This document shows, piece after piece, positions 55,801-63,953 of a DNA stretch of 64,000 nt. Below the pieces are notes generated by a model that was given only the letters and a program-made list of their open reading frames with translations, had not been told where the DNA came from and searched no databases. Position 1 is the stretch's first letter. The number at the start of each line of letters is the position of its first letter. A program made the translations under genes and the position numbers. Source of the stretch: Acidobacteriota bacterium (GTDB taxonomy: Bacteria; Acidobacteriota; Holophagae; Acanthopleuribacterales; Acanthopleuribacteraceae); assembly GCA_002747255.1 (NCBI GenBank), contig PDUC01000041.1:17318-81317 (forward strand), in the 5' to 3' direction.

Positions 55801-56385
55801 TCTCTGGCTTTGTTCCTGATTAAAAGGAAAGCCGCGCCCGATCACCGTGCTGATGAGTATCTTCACATGGCGGATCGATACATCGATCGATTCGGGCTGG
55901 ATTCCTATAAAATCTATGTTCACCTTTCCATCATGGAAGACGCCCTTTTCAATAATCGCCTTCAGGAAGCGTCTGAAATAGTTGCCAAGTATCAAGAGGG
56001 TGTTTATTCCCTGCCAAGGGTCAATTATCCGCGTAAATTATTTTTATTTATGGCTCTCCAGGTCATCTGGACTCAAATTCAAGTTCCTCCCAGAGCCTGG
56101 CTGGACGAGTTTTACGACTATCGTCCACTGCCCAATCACCCTCTCAACCTGCCTTTCCACCACGCTCTGGCTATGTGTTCCAATGCGATGCTGCCCTTAT
56201 CTGGAAAGGCTCAAGATGCCATAAAAGCCACGAAACAATCTTTTAAGACACTGAAAAAGTACAACCTGAAATATTATCAAGCGGTTTTATTGAAGAAGCA
56301 GGTTGACTTGTTCAACGCAATCGGCGAAGAGGATCCGGCAAAAAGCCTGTTAGAGAAACACAGCAGTTTAATGACCTATCTATAG
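52888..56385 (+). CDS. Ser/Thr protein kinase fused to an AAA-type ATPase and TPR region
   Basis: A 1165-residue soluble regulator. The N-terminal Hanks kinase (about 14-285) is complete: VLGKGGNGIVY, IALKTL, HRDLKPEN (141-148), LDFGLL and GTVQFLSPEQAKG. A linker leads to a STAND/AAA-type ATPase starting at PCLVGRDHDLEKM, with Walker A QAEMGLGKSF (347-356) and a Walker-B-like strand GPVIMVLENVH. The C-terminal 500 residues are TPR-like helices. No membrane helix is visible, unlike the kinase at 25730. The order kinase-ATPase-helical repeats matches PknK/MalT-type signalling proteins. The ribosome site is weak (GGAA). Target and trigger are unknown. Confidence 0.85.
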   Translation: MKHHPESIPDRIHKYQIIEVLGKGGNGIVYRAEHPETGQAIALKTLSNLTDITLNRFKKEFFALKRMNHDLIVKVYESHFDHSPPFFTMEWIKGKTLGRVIEDMKKNPLIFSPVDRETFALELCRQLCDVLIHIHSFDEIHRDLKPENIFISPTGKNLIEDFKIKMLDFGLLKHMNAQQGVDTQQGMVVGTVQFLSPEQAKGTHLDARSDLFSVGVILYNILALDLPFHAKDLVSYLFQIVFEEPVPIREKVEDISTKMEALITRLLNKNPAKRFPSAKSLASALRTPQQPKRVVDIQAEDFSLNPFEGFGDPLLPPCLVGRDHDLEKMKTVVHSLSMKAPTILTIQAEMGLGKSFLLNEWLSKLSFERKTIFKMTFSSQYTPTQDPIGMLMDNLIRQMNQSEIQTIFKDIYPFLSSVSRYLGRFFDMQSVGSLEHLSSGRKLQLLANNFIKLIRKLSEKGPVIMVLENVHLAPERFYGWLTLFIEQMNAPQFLAVLTTREHHDNCALINFLDRVKDREPTHHIHLKPLGRKLIKALLQSMIPVNSDIPFTKELENFIATNCNGNPLFSIQLFTQLYEESNLHIQNGKLGIKQAAEIKVPHTIHQALLLKIKKMPDNALLFVESACIFGNEFELPWLQELLHWDEESFYSTLMALVKTDVFREEEEPVHKVYFQNGDLRQHIYNSLNDQRKTDLHRKAAKAIELIYNTQKEGQAAFNFDRMSLFLEQLSHHFSRCRSFVQATKYAYFSGNLALEQKNTAKAISLYKECLGFMSLSKSKNTLNLVNLKLGEVLLADHQFDEAISYFENTLNSGKKTRIEALRIYKGLTSAHRKKGNYATALEVNKKLLELSQKCSARVKADSEIEKGILLWEAFADAYAFQGAVFKALNYVPHLANYQYYSVLSSFLANNLKQTILYIKQYKKEEISPIPFLIILAFLNYMSGQFHKGLSYLDSTKKGESRFRVSPNVMIMKSLALFLIKRKAAPDHRADEYLHMADRYIDRFGLDSYKIYVHLSIMEDALFNNRLQEASEIVAKYQEGVYSLPRVNYPRKLFLFMALQVIWTQIQVPPRAWLDEFYDYRPLPNHPLNLPFHHALAMCSNAMLPLSGKAQDAIKATKQSFKTLKKYNLKYYQAVLLKKQVDLFNAIGEEDPAKSLLEKHSSLMTYL

Positions 56386-56563
56386 AGTTGTCGTTTTATT
56401 GTACATGATCGATAAACATCACACGAGAGTCATTATTTCGCATTACTCAAAAGGAACAGCGGGTTCAAGGAATAGGCCAAAAATGCAAATCAACCGCATG
56501 GATTGACGAAAATGACACGCAACAAGTCGAACATGGATTAATGGAGAAAACACACTGCCGATT

Positions 56564-57610
56564 TCACAAAAAAACCAAAACGCGCTTTCCTCTTTCCAAA
56601 CTCAGGTGTGTCACGGATTTTCGGGTCAGTCTGGATAGTACAGTCACACCGTTCACGTTCAACCGAACGATCATTTGTCCCGGACCCTGTTTTCTAATTT
56701 CCTCGATCTCTGCGGGAAAGATATTTAAGATACTGGTTCCCGTCTGTCGTTGAAGCGTTATACTGACATCTTTAGCAAGCACTCTCAAGCGAACCATACT
56801 TCCGATTTTTAGCGCTTTTTTATTGACGGTGAAATGACCACCGGGAAAGTTCAGGTACGTCAAGTCGTACGCATCATCGTGCCCTTGAACCTGGGCCGTA
56901 ATTAAAGCCTTTGCATGAGAGTCATGAGCAAGAGGGAGATCGAGCCTGGTGAACATTTCATAAACATTTCCCGACCCAATAATTTCACCAGACCGCATAA
57001 GGACCACATAGTCAGCAAGCCGGGCCACTTCTTCCTGGGAGTGGCTGATATAGAGAATGGGAATTTCCAATTCGCGGTGCAAAGCTTGTAAATAGGGTAT
57101 AATTTCATTTTTACTTGCTGTATCAAGTGATGCCAGGGGCTCATCCATTAAAAGCAGACGAGGGCTGGCTGCAAGAGCCCGGGCAATGGCAACTCGCTGC
57201 TTTTCTCCGCCGGACAGGGTTTGTGTGTTTCGGTCAAGTAAATGCTCGATTCTCAGCAACTCTATGGCTTTCTGCACAGAAACCCTGCGTTTTCTCTCCG
57301 GTATACGTTTAGAACCATAGTGTAGATTGTTTTTTACATCCAAATGGGGAAAAAGACTTGGCTCCTGAAAAACATAACCCAAATGACGCAAGTGTGTCGG
57401 AATAAAAATACGTTCATTCTGCCAAACTGTACTACCTATTTTTAAATAGCCGTCGGGGTGTTTTTCTAATCCCGCAATGGCTCTCAGCAAGGTTGTCTTA
57501 CCGCAGCCTGAAGGGCCAAGCAATGCTGTAATGGCTTTACGCGGAATTGTCAATTCTCCTCTGAACTCAAATTCACTTCTCTTAATATGAAATCTGGCGT
57601 GTATACTCAA
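56564..57610 (-). CDS. modC: Molybdate ABC transporter ATP-binding protein
   Basis: Energising subunit of the molybdate importer, 348 residues. Walker A is GPSGCGKTTLLRA, the signature LSGGEKQRVAIARAL and Walker B LLLMDEPLASLD. The C-terminal MOP domain is visible from SMVRLRVLAKDVSI to GPGQMIVRLNVNGVTVLSRLT. The frame stops early, at RVLVFL. Beyond a run of seven T residues (56568-56574 as A on the plus strand) another frame continues with FVKSAVCFLH, which looks like the normal family ending. A one-base change in the run may have shortened the protein. It overlaps modB by 4 bases. Confidence 0.92.
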   Translation of the reverse strand: MSIHARFHIKRSEFEFRGELTIPRKAITALLGPSGCGKTTLLRAIAGLEKHPDGYLKIGSTVWQNERIFIPTHLRHLGYVFQEPSLFPHLDVKNNLHYGSKRIPERKRRVSVQKAIELLRIEHLLDRNTQTLSGGEKQRVAIARALAASPRLLLMDEPLASLDTASKNEIIPYLQALHRELEIPILYISHSQEEVARLADYVVLMRSGEIIGSGNVYEMFTRLDLPLAHDSHAKALITAQVQGHDDAYDLTYLNFPGGHFTVNKKALKIGSMVRLRVLAKDVSITLQRQTGTSILNIFPAEIEEIRKQGPGQMIVRLNVNGVTVLSRLTRKSVTHLSLERGKRVLVFL

Positions 57611-58287
57611 TCTGAACCCGCCTTCGACTTTTTAGTAATCGCATAGACGAGTGTTAATATAACAAAAGAAAAAATCAGCAGACCGCCTGCAAGCCAATGG
57701 GCATGGCCGTACTCCAAAGCTTCCACATGATCGTAGATAGCAATAGAAACGACCTGTGTTTTTCCTGGAATATTGCCACCAATCATCAAAACCACACCAA
57801 ACTCTCCCAGCGTATGGGCAAAACCGAGGACAGCCGCGGTTAAATAGCCCGGCCAGGCGAGAGGAAGGGCCACAGAAAAAAAGCGATCAAGTGGTTTTGC
57901 CCGCAATGTTGCGGCAACTTCCAGAGGTCTGCTTCCAATGGCTGAGAAGGCATCCTGTAGTGGTTGCACAACGAAAGGCATGGAATAGATGACAGAACCC
58001 ACAACTAATCCGGTAAAGGTAAAAGCCAAGGATTCTCCTCCAAACCACTGGGTCAGTTTACCTACCGGTCCTCTGGGCCCAAGTACAATTAAAAGATAGA
58101 AGCCCAGCACAGTAGGAGGCAAAACCAAGGGCAAAGCGACCACGGCTTCCAATAGAAACTTATAGCGCCATCGCGTCCGGGATAGCCACCAGGCCAAAGG
58201 TGTTCCTATCACCAATAAAACAAAAGTTGTTAAAGTTGCTAGCTTTAACGTTATTAAGAGTGAAGTGAAATCGGCGGAGTTGTGCAT
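57607..58287 (-). CDS. modB: Molybdate ABC transporter permease
   Basis: Inner-membrane channel of the molybdate importer, 226 residues with about five or six helices. The family loop is GFAHTLGEFGVVLMIGGNIPGKTQV (the EAA-type contact with ModC), and LPLVLPPTVLGFYLLIVLG is the typical second helix region. It overlaps modA by one base and modC by four, so modABC is a single operon. Confidence 0.94.
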   Translation of the reverse strand: MHNSADFTSLLITLKLATLTTFVLLVIGTPLAWWLSRTRWRYKFLLEAVVALPLVLPPTVLGFYLLIVLGPRGPVGKLTQWFGGESLAFTFTGLVVGSVIYSMPFVVQPLQDAFSAIGSRPLEVAATLRAKPLDRFFSVALPLAWPGYLTAAVLGFAHTLGEFGVVLMIGGNIPGKTQVVSIAIYDHVEALEYGHAHWLAGGLLIFSFVILTLVYAITKKSKAGSD

Positions 58288-59048
58288 TAGTCGGTAAGGT
58301 ATCCGTATTGATGGACAAGATCCAGAGCTTCTTTACTTTTCATGAATTTCAGAAACGCTGCTGCATGAGGGTGATCGGTGAGTTGAACGGCCTGCTGCTC
58401 AATAGGCTGGTAGAGGTTTTCGGGAACCTTCCAAAAAGAGCCTCTTCCGGCATCGCCCGGCCTGATAATTTGTGAATGAGCCAAAAAACCCAGAGAAGCA
58501 TTGCCACTTTTCACGAATTGATAAGTCTGACCAATATTTTCTCCCAAAACCAATTTGTCTTTCATGCTTTCCCATAGGTTCAATGCCTGCAGAGTTTGCT
58601 GAGCTGCCAATCCGTAGGGTGCCAGTTTTGGATTGGCTATCGCTATATGACTGAAAGAGATATCTTTCAAAATTTCACCATTGGAATCAATTAATTTTGG
58701 ATTAGGGCTCCAAAGAACTAACTGACCCAAGGCATAGGTCACTCGACTCCCTTGTACAATTCTATTCTCTTGTTCCAATAACTTTGGTCGAAGTCTATCG
58801 GCAGAGAAGAACAGATCAAAGGGAGCTCCGTGTGTTATTTGAGCGTAATGTTTACCGGAAGAGCCCGCACTGATTACCACAGTGAGACCCGTTTTTTCTT
58901 CATATCGGGCAGCTAAGGCCTTCATCGCTTCGGAAAAATTACTGGCAACTGCAATTTGAAGATGATTGTCCTGGTAAGTTGGCCTGACTGTTAAAAAGAC
59001 CAACAGGCATATCAAAATAGCAAGTGTTGTTATTTTCAGAAATGTCAT
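58287..59048 (-). CDS. modA: Molybdate-binding periplasmic protein
   Basis: High-affinity molybdate/tungstate-binding protein, 253 residues. A signal peptide (MTFLKITTLAILICLLVFLTV) precedes the mature start HLQIAVASNFSEAMKALA. The oxyanion site is seen in SAGSSGKHYAQI and HGAPFDLFFSAD, and GNASLGFLAHSQI belongs to the hinge region. It is first in modABC. I looked for a ModE box in the 150 bases upstream and found only a weak half-like CGTTAAC, so regulation is unclear. Presence of the operon implies molybdoenzymes elsewhere. Confidence 0.93.
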   Translation of the reverse strand: MTFLKITTLAILICLLVFLTVRPTYQDNHLQIAVASNFSEAMKALAARYEEKTGLTVVISAGSSGKHYAQITHGAPFDLFFSADRLRPKLLEQENRIVQGSRVTYALGQLVLWSPNPKLIDSNGEILKDISFSHIAIANPKLAPYGLAAQQTLQALNLWESMKDKLVLGENIGQTYQFVKSGNASLGFLAHSQIIRPGDAGRGSFWKVPENLYQPIEQQAVQLTDHPHAAAFLKFMKSKEALDLVHQYGYLTD

Positions 59049-59244
59049 CTTCTTTCTTCCATGAATTTTAATTCACAAAAAACAGCTCTTTTTATCGCTA
59101 TTTACTTCATTGGATCGGATACTAACTGAGCAGATAGCTTCGTGCAAACGTTAACTATACACAGATTCCAGCTTTTTTAGTGAAAAAACTCGCAACACTG
59201 TTATGATTGTAAGCATCAATTTACGGACTCTGGAGGTAGAAACC

Positions 59245-59916
59245 ATGAGGAAATCCCTGTTTATCTTACTCCCTCTCATTCTCAGCCCTTCCATGTCCTC
59301 TGACACACTGCCAGATGGATTTATTTATCTCGATGAGGTTATACCCGGCATTTCCATTGATTTAAAATACTTTGGAACCAATAATTTTGTCGGTAAAAAA
59401 ATTAACGGCTATGAAGACAACAAGTGCATTCTCTCTATTCCTGCGGCTGAGGCATTAAAAGGAGTTCAGAGAGAGCTCGCGCCTTTTGGTTTGGAGTTAA
59501 AAATTCTGGATGCCTATCGACCTCAACAAGCAGTCAATCACTTCATTGAATGGGCAAAAGATCTGACTGACACCCAAACAAAGCAACAGTATTATCCCCA
59601 TGTGCCTAAAAACAGGTTGTTCGCCGAAGGATATATCGCCAGTCGCTCCGGTCACTCCAAGGGAAGTACGGTGGATCTGACTCTTATAGACTCAAAAACA
59701 GGAGAGGAGCTCGATATGGGATCTCCCTTTGATTTCTTTGGCCCTGTTTCCTGGGTCCAGGACACAAGCATTCATGCTGAGCAAAGGTCAAACCGAATGC
59801 TTTTAAACCTCCTGATGACAAAATATGGATTTAAAGCCTATCGCAAGGAGTGGTGGCACTTCACATTGAAGAACGAGCCCTTTCCCTCAACCTTCTTTAA
59901 TTTCCCTGTGAGATGA
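59245..59916 (+). CDS. D-alanyl-D-alanine dipeptidase, VanX/DdpX type, exported
   Basis: A zinc dipeptidase of family M15D, 223 residues. The zinc motif is SRSGHSKGSTVDLTL (S-x-H-x-x-G-x-x-x-D), with the catalytic Glu and third ligand in EWWHF. DAYRPQQAVNHF carries the conserved Arg. A signal peptide (MRKSLFILLPLILSPSMS) places it outside the cytoplasm, so it probably recycles D-Ala-D-Ala from the wall rather than giving vancomycin resistance; no vanHA genes are nearby. I start at 59245, after TGGAGG; an upstream in-frame ATG at 59203 would spoil the signal peptide. Confidence 0.88.
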   Translation: MRKSLFILLPLILSPSMSSDTLPDGFIYLDEVIPGISIDLKYFGTNNFVGKKINGYEDNKCILSIPAAEALKGVQRELAPFGLELKILDAYRPQQAVNHFIEWAKDLTDTQTKQQYYPHVPKNRLFAEGYIASRSGHSKGSTVDLTLIDSKTGEELDMGSPFDFFGPVSWVQDTSIHAEQRSNRMLLNLLMTKYGFKAYRKEWWHFTLKNEPFPSTFFNFPVR

Positions 59917-60332
59917 AAGCCATGGGATCTGCACGTTTATTGGCTGGTTTGGCAACGACCTTTTGGGTTTGCGTGGGCATTCGGCTCGTCCTTTTGGGAG
60001 CGCAGTCCGCTCTCCGTCTCCATCAAAAATGGGAATGGTTGATTCTGCTTCTTTTGGTCAGCCTGATTGCTTACTTTAAGGGAATTGTGTTGTTTGGGAA
60101 ACTTGCAAAACAGAACCTGTTTCGCTTGAGCAGAATGGAAGAACCCATTCCTCTGTATCGTGTTTTTTCAGTAAAAACCTACGCCATGATCGCTTTCTTC
60201 GCTCCCTTGGGTATCCTTTTAGGCCAGTTCCTCGAAGACCCTCTTTTTCACGCCTCCATCCTGCTGTCAGTAGGAACAGCTCTTCTACTGGGCGGTGTTC
60301 AATACGCCTATCATTGGAAAAAGTATTTTTGA
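59913..60332 (+). CDS. Small membrane protein of unknown function
   Basis: A 139-residue protein with four predicted membrane helices (ATTFWVCVGIRLVLLGAQ; WEWLILLLLVSLIAYFKG; YAMIAFFAPLGILLGQFL; ASILLSVGTALLLGGVQ). I do not recognise a named family. The start overlaps the dipeptidase stop in an ATGA, so the two are translated together and the protein may sit in the inner membrane for a related wall-recycling job; that link is inference. Confidence 0.65.
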   Translation: MKAMGSARLLAGLATTFWVCVGIRLVLLGAQSALRLHQKWEWLILLLLVSLIAYFKGIVLFGKLAKQNLFRLSRMEEPIPLYRVFSVKTYAMIAFFAPLGILLGQFLEDPLFHASILLSVGTALLLGGVQYAYHWKKYF

Positions 60333-60557
60333 ACCTCGTTCAGCCAGACAAGTACCATGCTCCTGTTCATTCTTCCCTGGTACCTCTCGAGAGTTAAGAA
60401 CTCATTGACGGCAAGTCGGACCCTGAGAGAACCCTTTTATTTAACTGCCACTTATCTTTTTTTACGGCTTGTAAGCCCGTATACAAATCTTTAAATCCAT
60501 ATTATAATCCATGCGATAAGCTATTATTGGAGACAGAGCTAGAAACAGGAGTGCCAC

Positions 60558-62999
60558 ATGAAAACAAAAAGCCCGCAATTGACCATTTTACCCTTTGTGC
60601 TATTTCAAGTTTTCGCGTTCCTGCTCTTTACCAAACCGGTCCTCGCAAACGAAAGTTGGCCTGAAGAAGGACCCTGGGTTGTCAAGGCCTATTACCCAAA
60701 CCTGGAAAAAGGCAGAGCAATGGCTTCTCTTTTAGCTCCCTGGGAGTTTCACCAGAACGAAGGTTACTTCCTTCTTGAGGTGAACATGGACTTGATGGAT
60801 CGCCTAGTTGAAGAGGGTTTTCAGTTAGAACTGGATCTCAAGAAAACAGAAAAGTTAGCTGCACATAGGCACAGCATACCCGGACAGCGTGCCGGTATTC
60901 CTGGCTACCCCTGTTATCGTACCGTTGAAGAAACCTATCTCATGGCGCAACAGCTGGTTTCAGATTACCCCGATTTAGCAGAATGGACAGAGATCGGTTC
61001 TTCCTGGGAAAAAACTCAAGACCCCGATCAAGGCTATCCCATCATGGTTTTACATTTATCAAATCGGCAAATCACTGTTCAAAAGCCCGTTTTCATGGCT
61101 ATAAGTGCCATTCATTCAAGAGAATACACAACCGCGGAGCTGATGTCCCGGTTTGCCGAATACCTTTTGGAAAACTACGGCCGCGATGCCGATGCCACCT
61201 GGTTATTGGATTACAGGGATATTTACCTGGTGCTCCACGCGAACCCCGATGGCAGAAAAAAAGCGGAAACGGGTCTTTCATGGCGCAAAAACACCAACTC
61301 AGACGAGTGCAGCAGCGGCACAGCTCCCGATGGTCCGGGAATAGATTTAAACCGAAACTTTCCCTTCCAATGGAATTGCTGTGGCGGTTCGAGCAGCTCA
61401 CCGTGTAGTGTTACTTATCACGGCTCCTCTGCCGCATCTGAACCTGAGACACAGGCCATCATAGATTTCGCCAGACTTGTTATCCCCGATCAACGTGCAG
61501 ACGACCTCGTATCCCCAGCTCCCCTCGATACTGTGGGCGTCTTTCTCGATATACACAGCTATGGCGGTGACGTTCTCTGGCCATGGGGTTACAGCCCCTC
61601 AACACCTCCTCCCAATGAAAACGGCCTTTATCGATATGCAAGGAAACTGGCCTATTTCAATGGGTACAATCCCGGAGGTTCCTTCGGTGCGGTAGACGGT
61701 GCAACCAAAGATTTTGCCTATGGTGAGTTTGGTGTCCCCAGTTACACCATTGAGCTAGGCACAGCCTTCTTCCAGGATTGCTCCGTTTTTGAAAACACCA
61801 TTTTACCGGACAATATACAGATGATGCTTTACGCCATTAAGTCTTGCAGTGCACCCTATATGATCAGTAAAGGCCCCAACGCGCATTCCATTGCCTATAC
61901 ACAAATGGGACAGGCTCAGGGTAAAATTACAGCTACGTTTGATGACTCACTCTATGCAACCAGTAACGGAACAGAGCCTTATCAAAATATTGTTGAAACC
62001 AGATTGACCATTGGAACACCTCCATTTATTACCGGATCAACACCTCTGAACATGACCCCTGTCGATGGTCAATGGGATCATTACCTCGAACAAGCGGAAG
62101 CGGATATCGATTTGACCTCTCTGGGAGTCGGTTCCCACCCTGTTTTCGTACAGGGTAAGGACGCCGACGGCAACTGGGGATCCATTACTTCCTGTTTCAT
62201 TCACGTTCTTTCCGATACCACCTATATTGAAGGAACCATCAGAGAGGAAGGCAGTTATGCTCCTGTCACGGCCACAGTCCGTGCCGGTGATTTTGAAACG
62301 ACCAGCGATGCAGGTGGAGCCTATCGCCTGTATGTAACGCCTGGCACTTATGATCTGGAATTCACAGCTGAAAACTATCGACCCGAAACGGTTATGGCTG
62401 TTCAGGTTCAGGAAAACCAGGCTGTCACCAGCAATATATACTTAAAACCCTATTGCGCGTTCTTTGAAGACGACTTTGAACAAGGTCTCAACGGTTGGAC
62501 CGCTGACGGTTCGTGGGCTATTAGTGATGAGGACGTTCATGCAGGAACCTATGCCTGGAGTGATAGTCCAGGCGGCAATTATACGGCTAACCAAGATACC
62601 TACCTGGTTTCACCGATACTTGACTTGACCGATGCAGAGGATGTCAACCTTTCATTTTGGTGTAAGTTCGATCTGGAAACCGGCTATGATTACGTTTATC
62701 TCGAATACCGAATTGACGGCGGCAGCTGGGTTCGCGAAGATTCCTTTAACGGGACTCAATCTAACTGGGAGCTCTACAGTACGACTCTCCCTGCACTCAA
62801 TAACCAATCAAATGTGCAAATTCGCTTTTATTTGCACTCTGACGGGAGTGTTTTCGGGGACGGATTCCATTTGGATGATTTTACCCTTAAAGGAACAGGG
62901 CCATCCTGCTCTCAGGAAATGTCATGGGAGGTTTTGCTCGAATCATGGCCCACTTTCAACATCCTTTACATGATCAGCTCTATCAACAATCAGCCATGA
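60558..62999 (+). CDS. Secreted M14 zinc carboxypeptidase with accessory domains
   Basis: An 813-residue exported carboxypeptidase. A signal peptide (about residues 1-30) is followed by a short prodomain and the M14 catalytic domain. Zinc ligands are HSREYTTAE and the His in DIHSYGGDVLWPWGY. Substrate residues are in GIDLNRNFPF, and the catalytic Glu is in PSYTIELG. After it come a carboxypeptidase-regulatory-like beta domain (GTIREEGSYAPVTATVRAG) and a jelly-roll domain of the MAM/concanavalin type (DDFEQGLNGWTADGSWAI to FHLDDFTLKG). The C-terminus, after a Cys, is LESWPTFNILYMISSINNQP, like the tail of the metalloprotease at 34454. Confidence 0.88.
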   Translation: MKTKSPQLTILPFVLFQVFAFLLFTKPVLANESWPEEGPWVVKAYYPNLEKGRAMASLLAPWEFHQNEGYFLLEVNMDLMDRLVEEGFQLELDLKKTEKLAAHRHSIPGQRAGIPGYPCYRTVEETYLMAQQLVSDYPDLAEWTEIGSSWEKTQDPDQGYPIMVLHLSNRQITVQKPVFMAISAIHSREYTTAELMSRFAEYLLENYGRDADATWLLDYRDIYLVLHANPDGRKKAETGLSWRKNTNSDECSSGTAPDGPGIDLNRNFPFQWNCCGGSSSSPCSVTYHGSSAASEPETQAIIDFARLVIPDQRADDLVSPAPLDTVGVFLDIHSYGGDVLWPWGYSPSTPPPNENGLYRYARKLAYFNGYNPGGSFGAVDGATKDFAYGEFGVPSYTIELGTAFFQDCSVFENTILPDNIQMMLYAIKSCSAPYMISKGPNAHSIAYTQMGQAQGKITATFDDSLYATSNGTEPYQNIVETRLTIGTPPFITGSTPLNMTPVDGQWDHYLEQAEADIDLTSLGVGSHPVFVQGKDADGNWGSITSCFIHVLSDTTYIEGTIREEGSYAPVTATVRAGDFETTSDAGGAYRLYVTPGTYDLEFTAENYRPETVMAVQVQENQAVTSNIYLKPYCAFFEDDFEQGLNGWTADGSWAISDEDVHAGTYAWSDSPGGNYTANQDTYLVSPILDLTDAEDVNLSFWCKFDLETGYDYVYLEYRIDGGSWVREDSFNGTQSNWELYSTTLPALNNQSNVQIRFYLHSDGSVFGDGFHLDDFTLKGTGPSCSQEMSWEVLLESWPTFNILYMISSINNQP

Positions 63000-63096
63000 G
63001 GCCTTATCAACTTACAGACACGGTATCTCCTGTCTTGTATTTCTGTTTTGGGAGCAGGGTCTGCATTGAGCGAAAGGTTATGAGAAGGCAGGCACC

Positions 63097-63759
63097 ATGA
63101 GTTCGCGAAAATCGAAAATACTAACAGCCTTGCGCACGGACTTTATTGCCGGCATAGCGGTATTACTGCCTTTAATCGGCACGATTTGGTTCATTCACTT
63201 TCTGGTGACTCAACTCAACAACATTCTGCTCGAACCCATCATGAAACTGCTCACACCCTTGCAGCCCTATGCCGATCAACAATTCGTCGTTTTGGTGGTG
63301 AAAGCGTTTATCTTATTGATTATTATCCTCTGGATCCTGTTGCTTGGCTTACTCGTAAAGAGCTATTTCATAAGAAAACTGTTCAACGCGGGTGAAGGGA
63401 TTTTAATGAAGGTTCCCTTTGTCAGTCGCATTTACAAAATTATCCAGCAAGTCAGCTCTACCTTCCTGAGTCAAAAAGTCGACATGTACAATCAGGTTGT
63501 GCTGGTTGAATATCCACGTCGCCAGTGTTTTGTTTTGGGTTTAATGACAACGGATTGCAAGGGTGAGATCGGTGCCAAACTGGGACACGGTTTCGTCAAC
63601 GTGTTTGTCCCGACAACTCCCAACCCCACCAGCGGCTTCCTGATCATGGTAGATCAAAAAGATGTAACGATATTGGACATGACCGCAGAAGACGCCATGA
63701 AATGGATCGTTTCAAGCGGTATTGTGACGCCGGAAAAAGTGAAAATAGAACCATCCTGA
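63097..63759 (+). CDS. DUF502-family membrane protein
   Basis: A 220-residue protein with two membrane helices (near residues 17-36 and 66-90), matching the DUF502 family: DFIAGIAVLLPLIGTIWFIHFLV, then VPFVSRIYKIIQQVSSTF, and the soluble part VVLVEYPRRQCFVLGLMTT with VFVPTTPNPTSGFLIMV. The family is widespread in Gram-negative bacteria and uncharacterised in most; plant relatives act in the endomembrane system. It stands alone about 100 bases after the carboxypeptidase gene. Confidence 0.8.
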   Translation: MSSRKSKILTALRTDFIAGIAVLLPLIGTIWFIHFLVTQLNNILLEPIMKLLTPLQPYADQQFVVLVVKAFILLIIILWILLLGLLVKSYFIRKLFNAGEGILMKVPFVSRIYKIIQQVSSTFLSQKVDMYNQVVLVEYPRRQCFVLGLMTTDCKGEIGAKLGHGFVNVFVPTTPNPTSGFLIMVDQKDVTILDMTAEDAMKWIVSSGIVTPEKVKIEPS

Positions 63760-63953
63760 ATTCGGCAGTCATAGCCCGGTTAGCTTCTTTAAAATGCAAG
63801 ACTGAGCCTGTTTGTTTTTTCACACAACTACAAAAGCTGTATAATCACCATAACTAAATATAACACACATTCCTCACTTAAATTAGGTGGAAATTAAGTT
63901 ATTTTTTTTATCTCTTATTGAATAGCGTATATATAATATGCTATATTTCAAAT

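Noticed and set aside
59049-59202. ModE-binding site before modA
   Set aside because: ATCGCTAT and CGTTAACTAT resemble half-sites but are about 65 bases apart, too far for one ModE box.
59245-59916. Vancomycin-resistance gene
   Set aside because: VanX-like, but it has a signal peptide and no vanH/vanA/vanRS neighbours; cell-wall recycling is the simpler reading.
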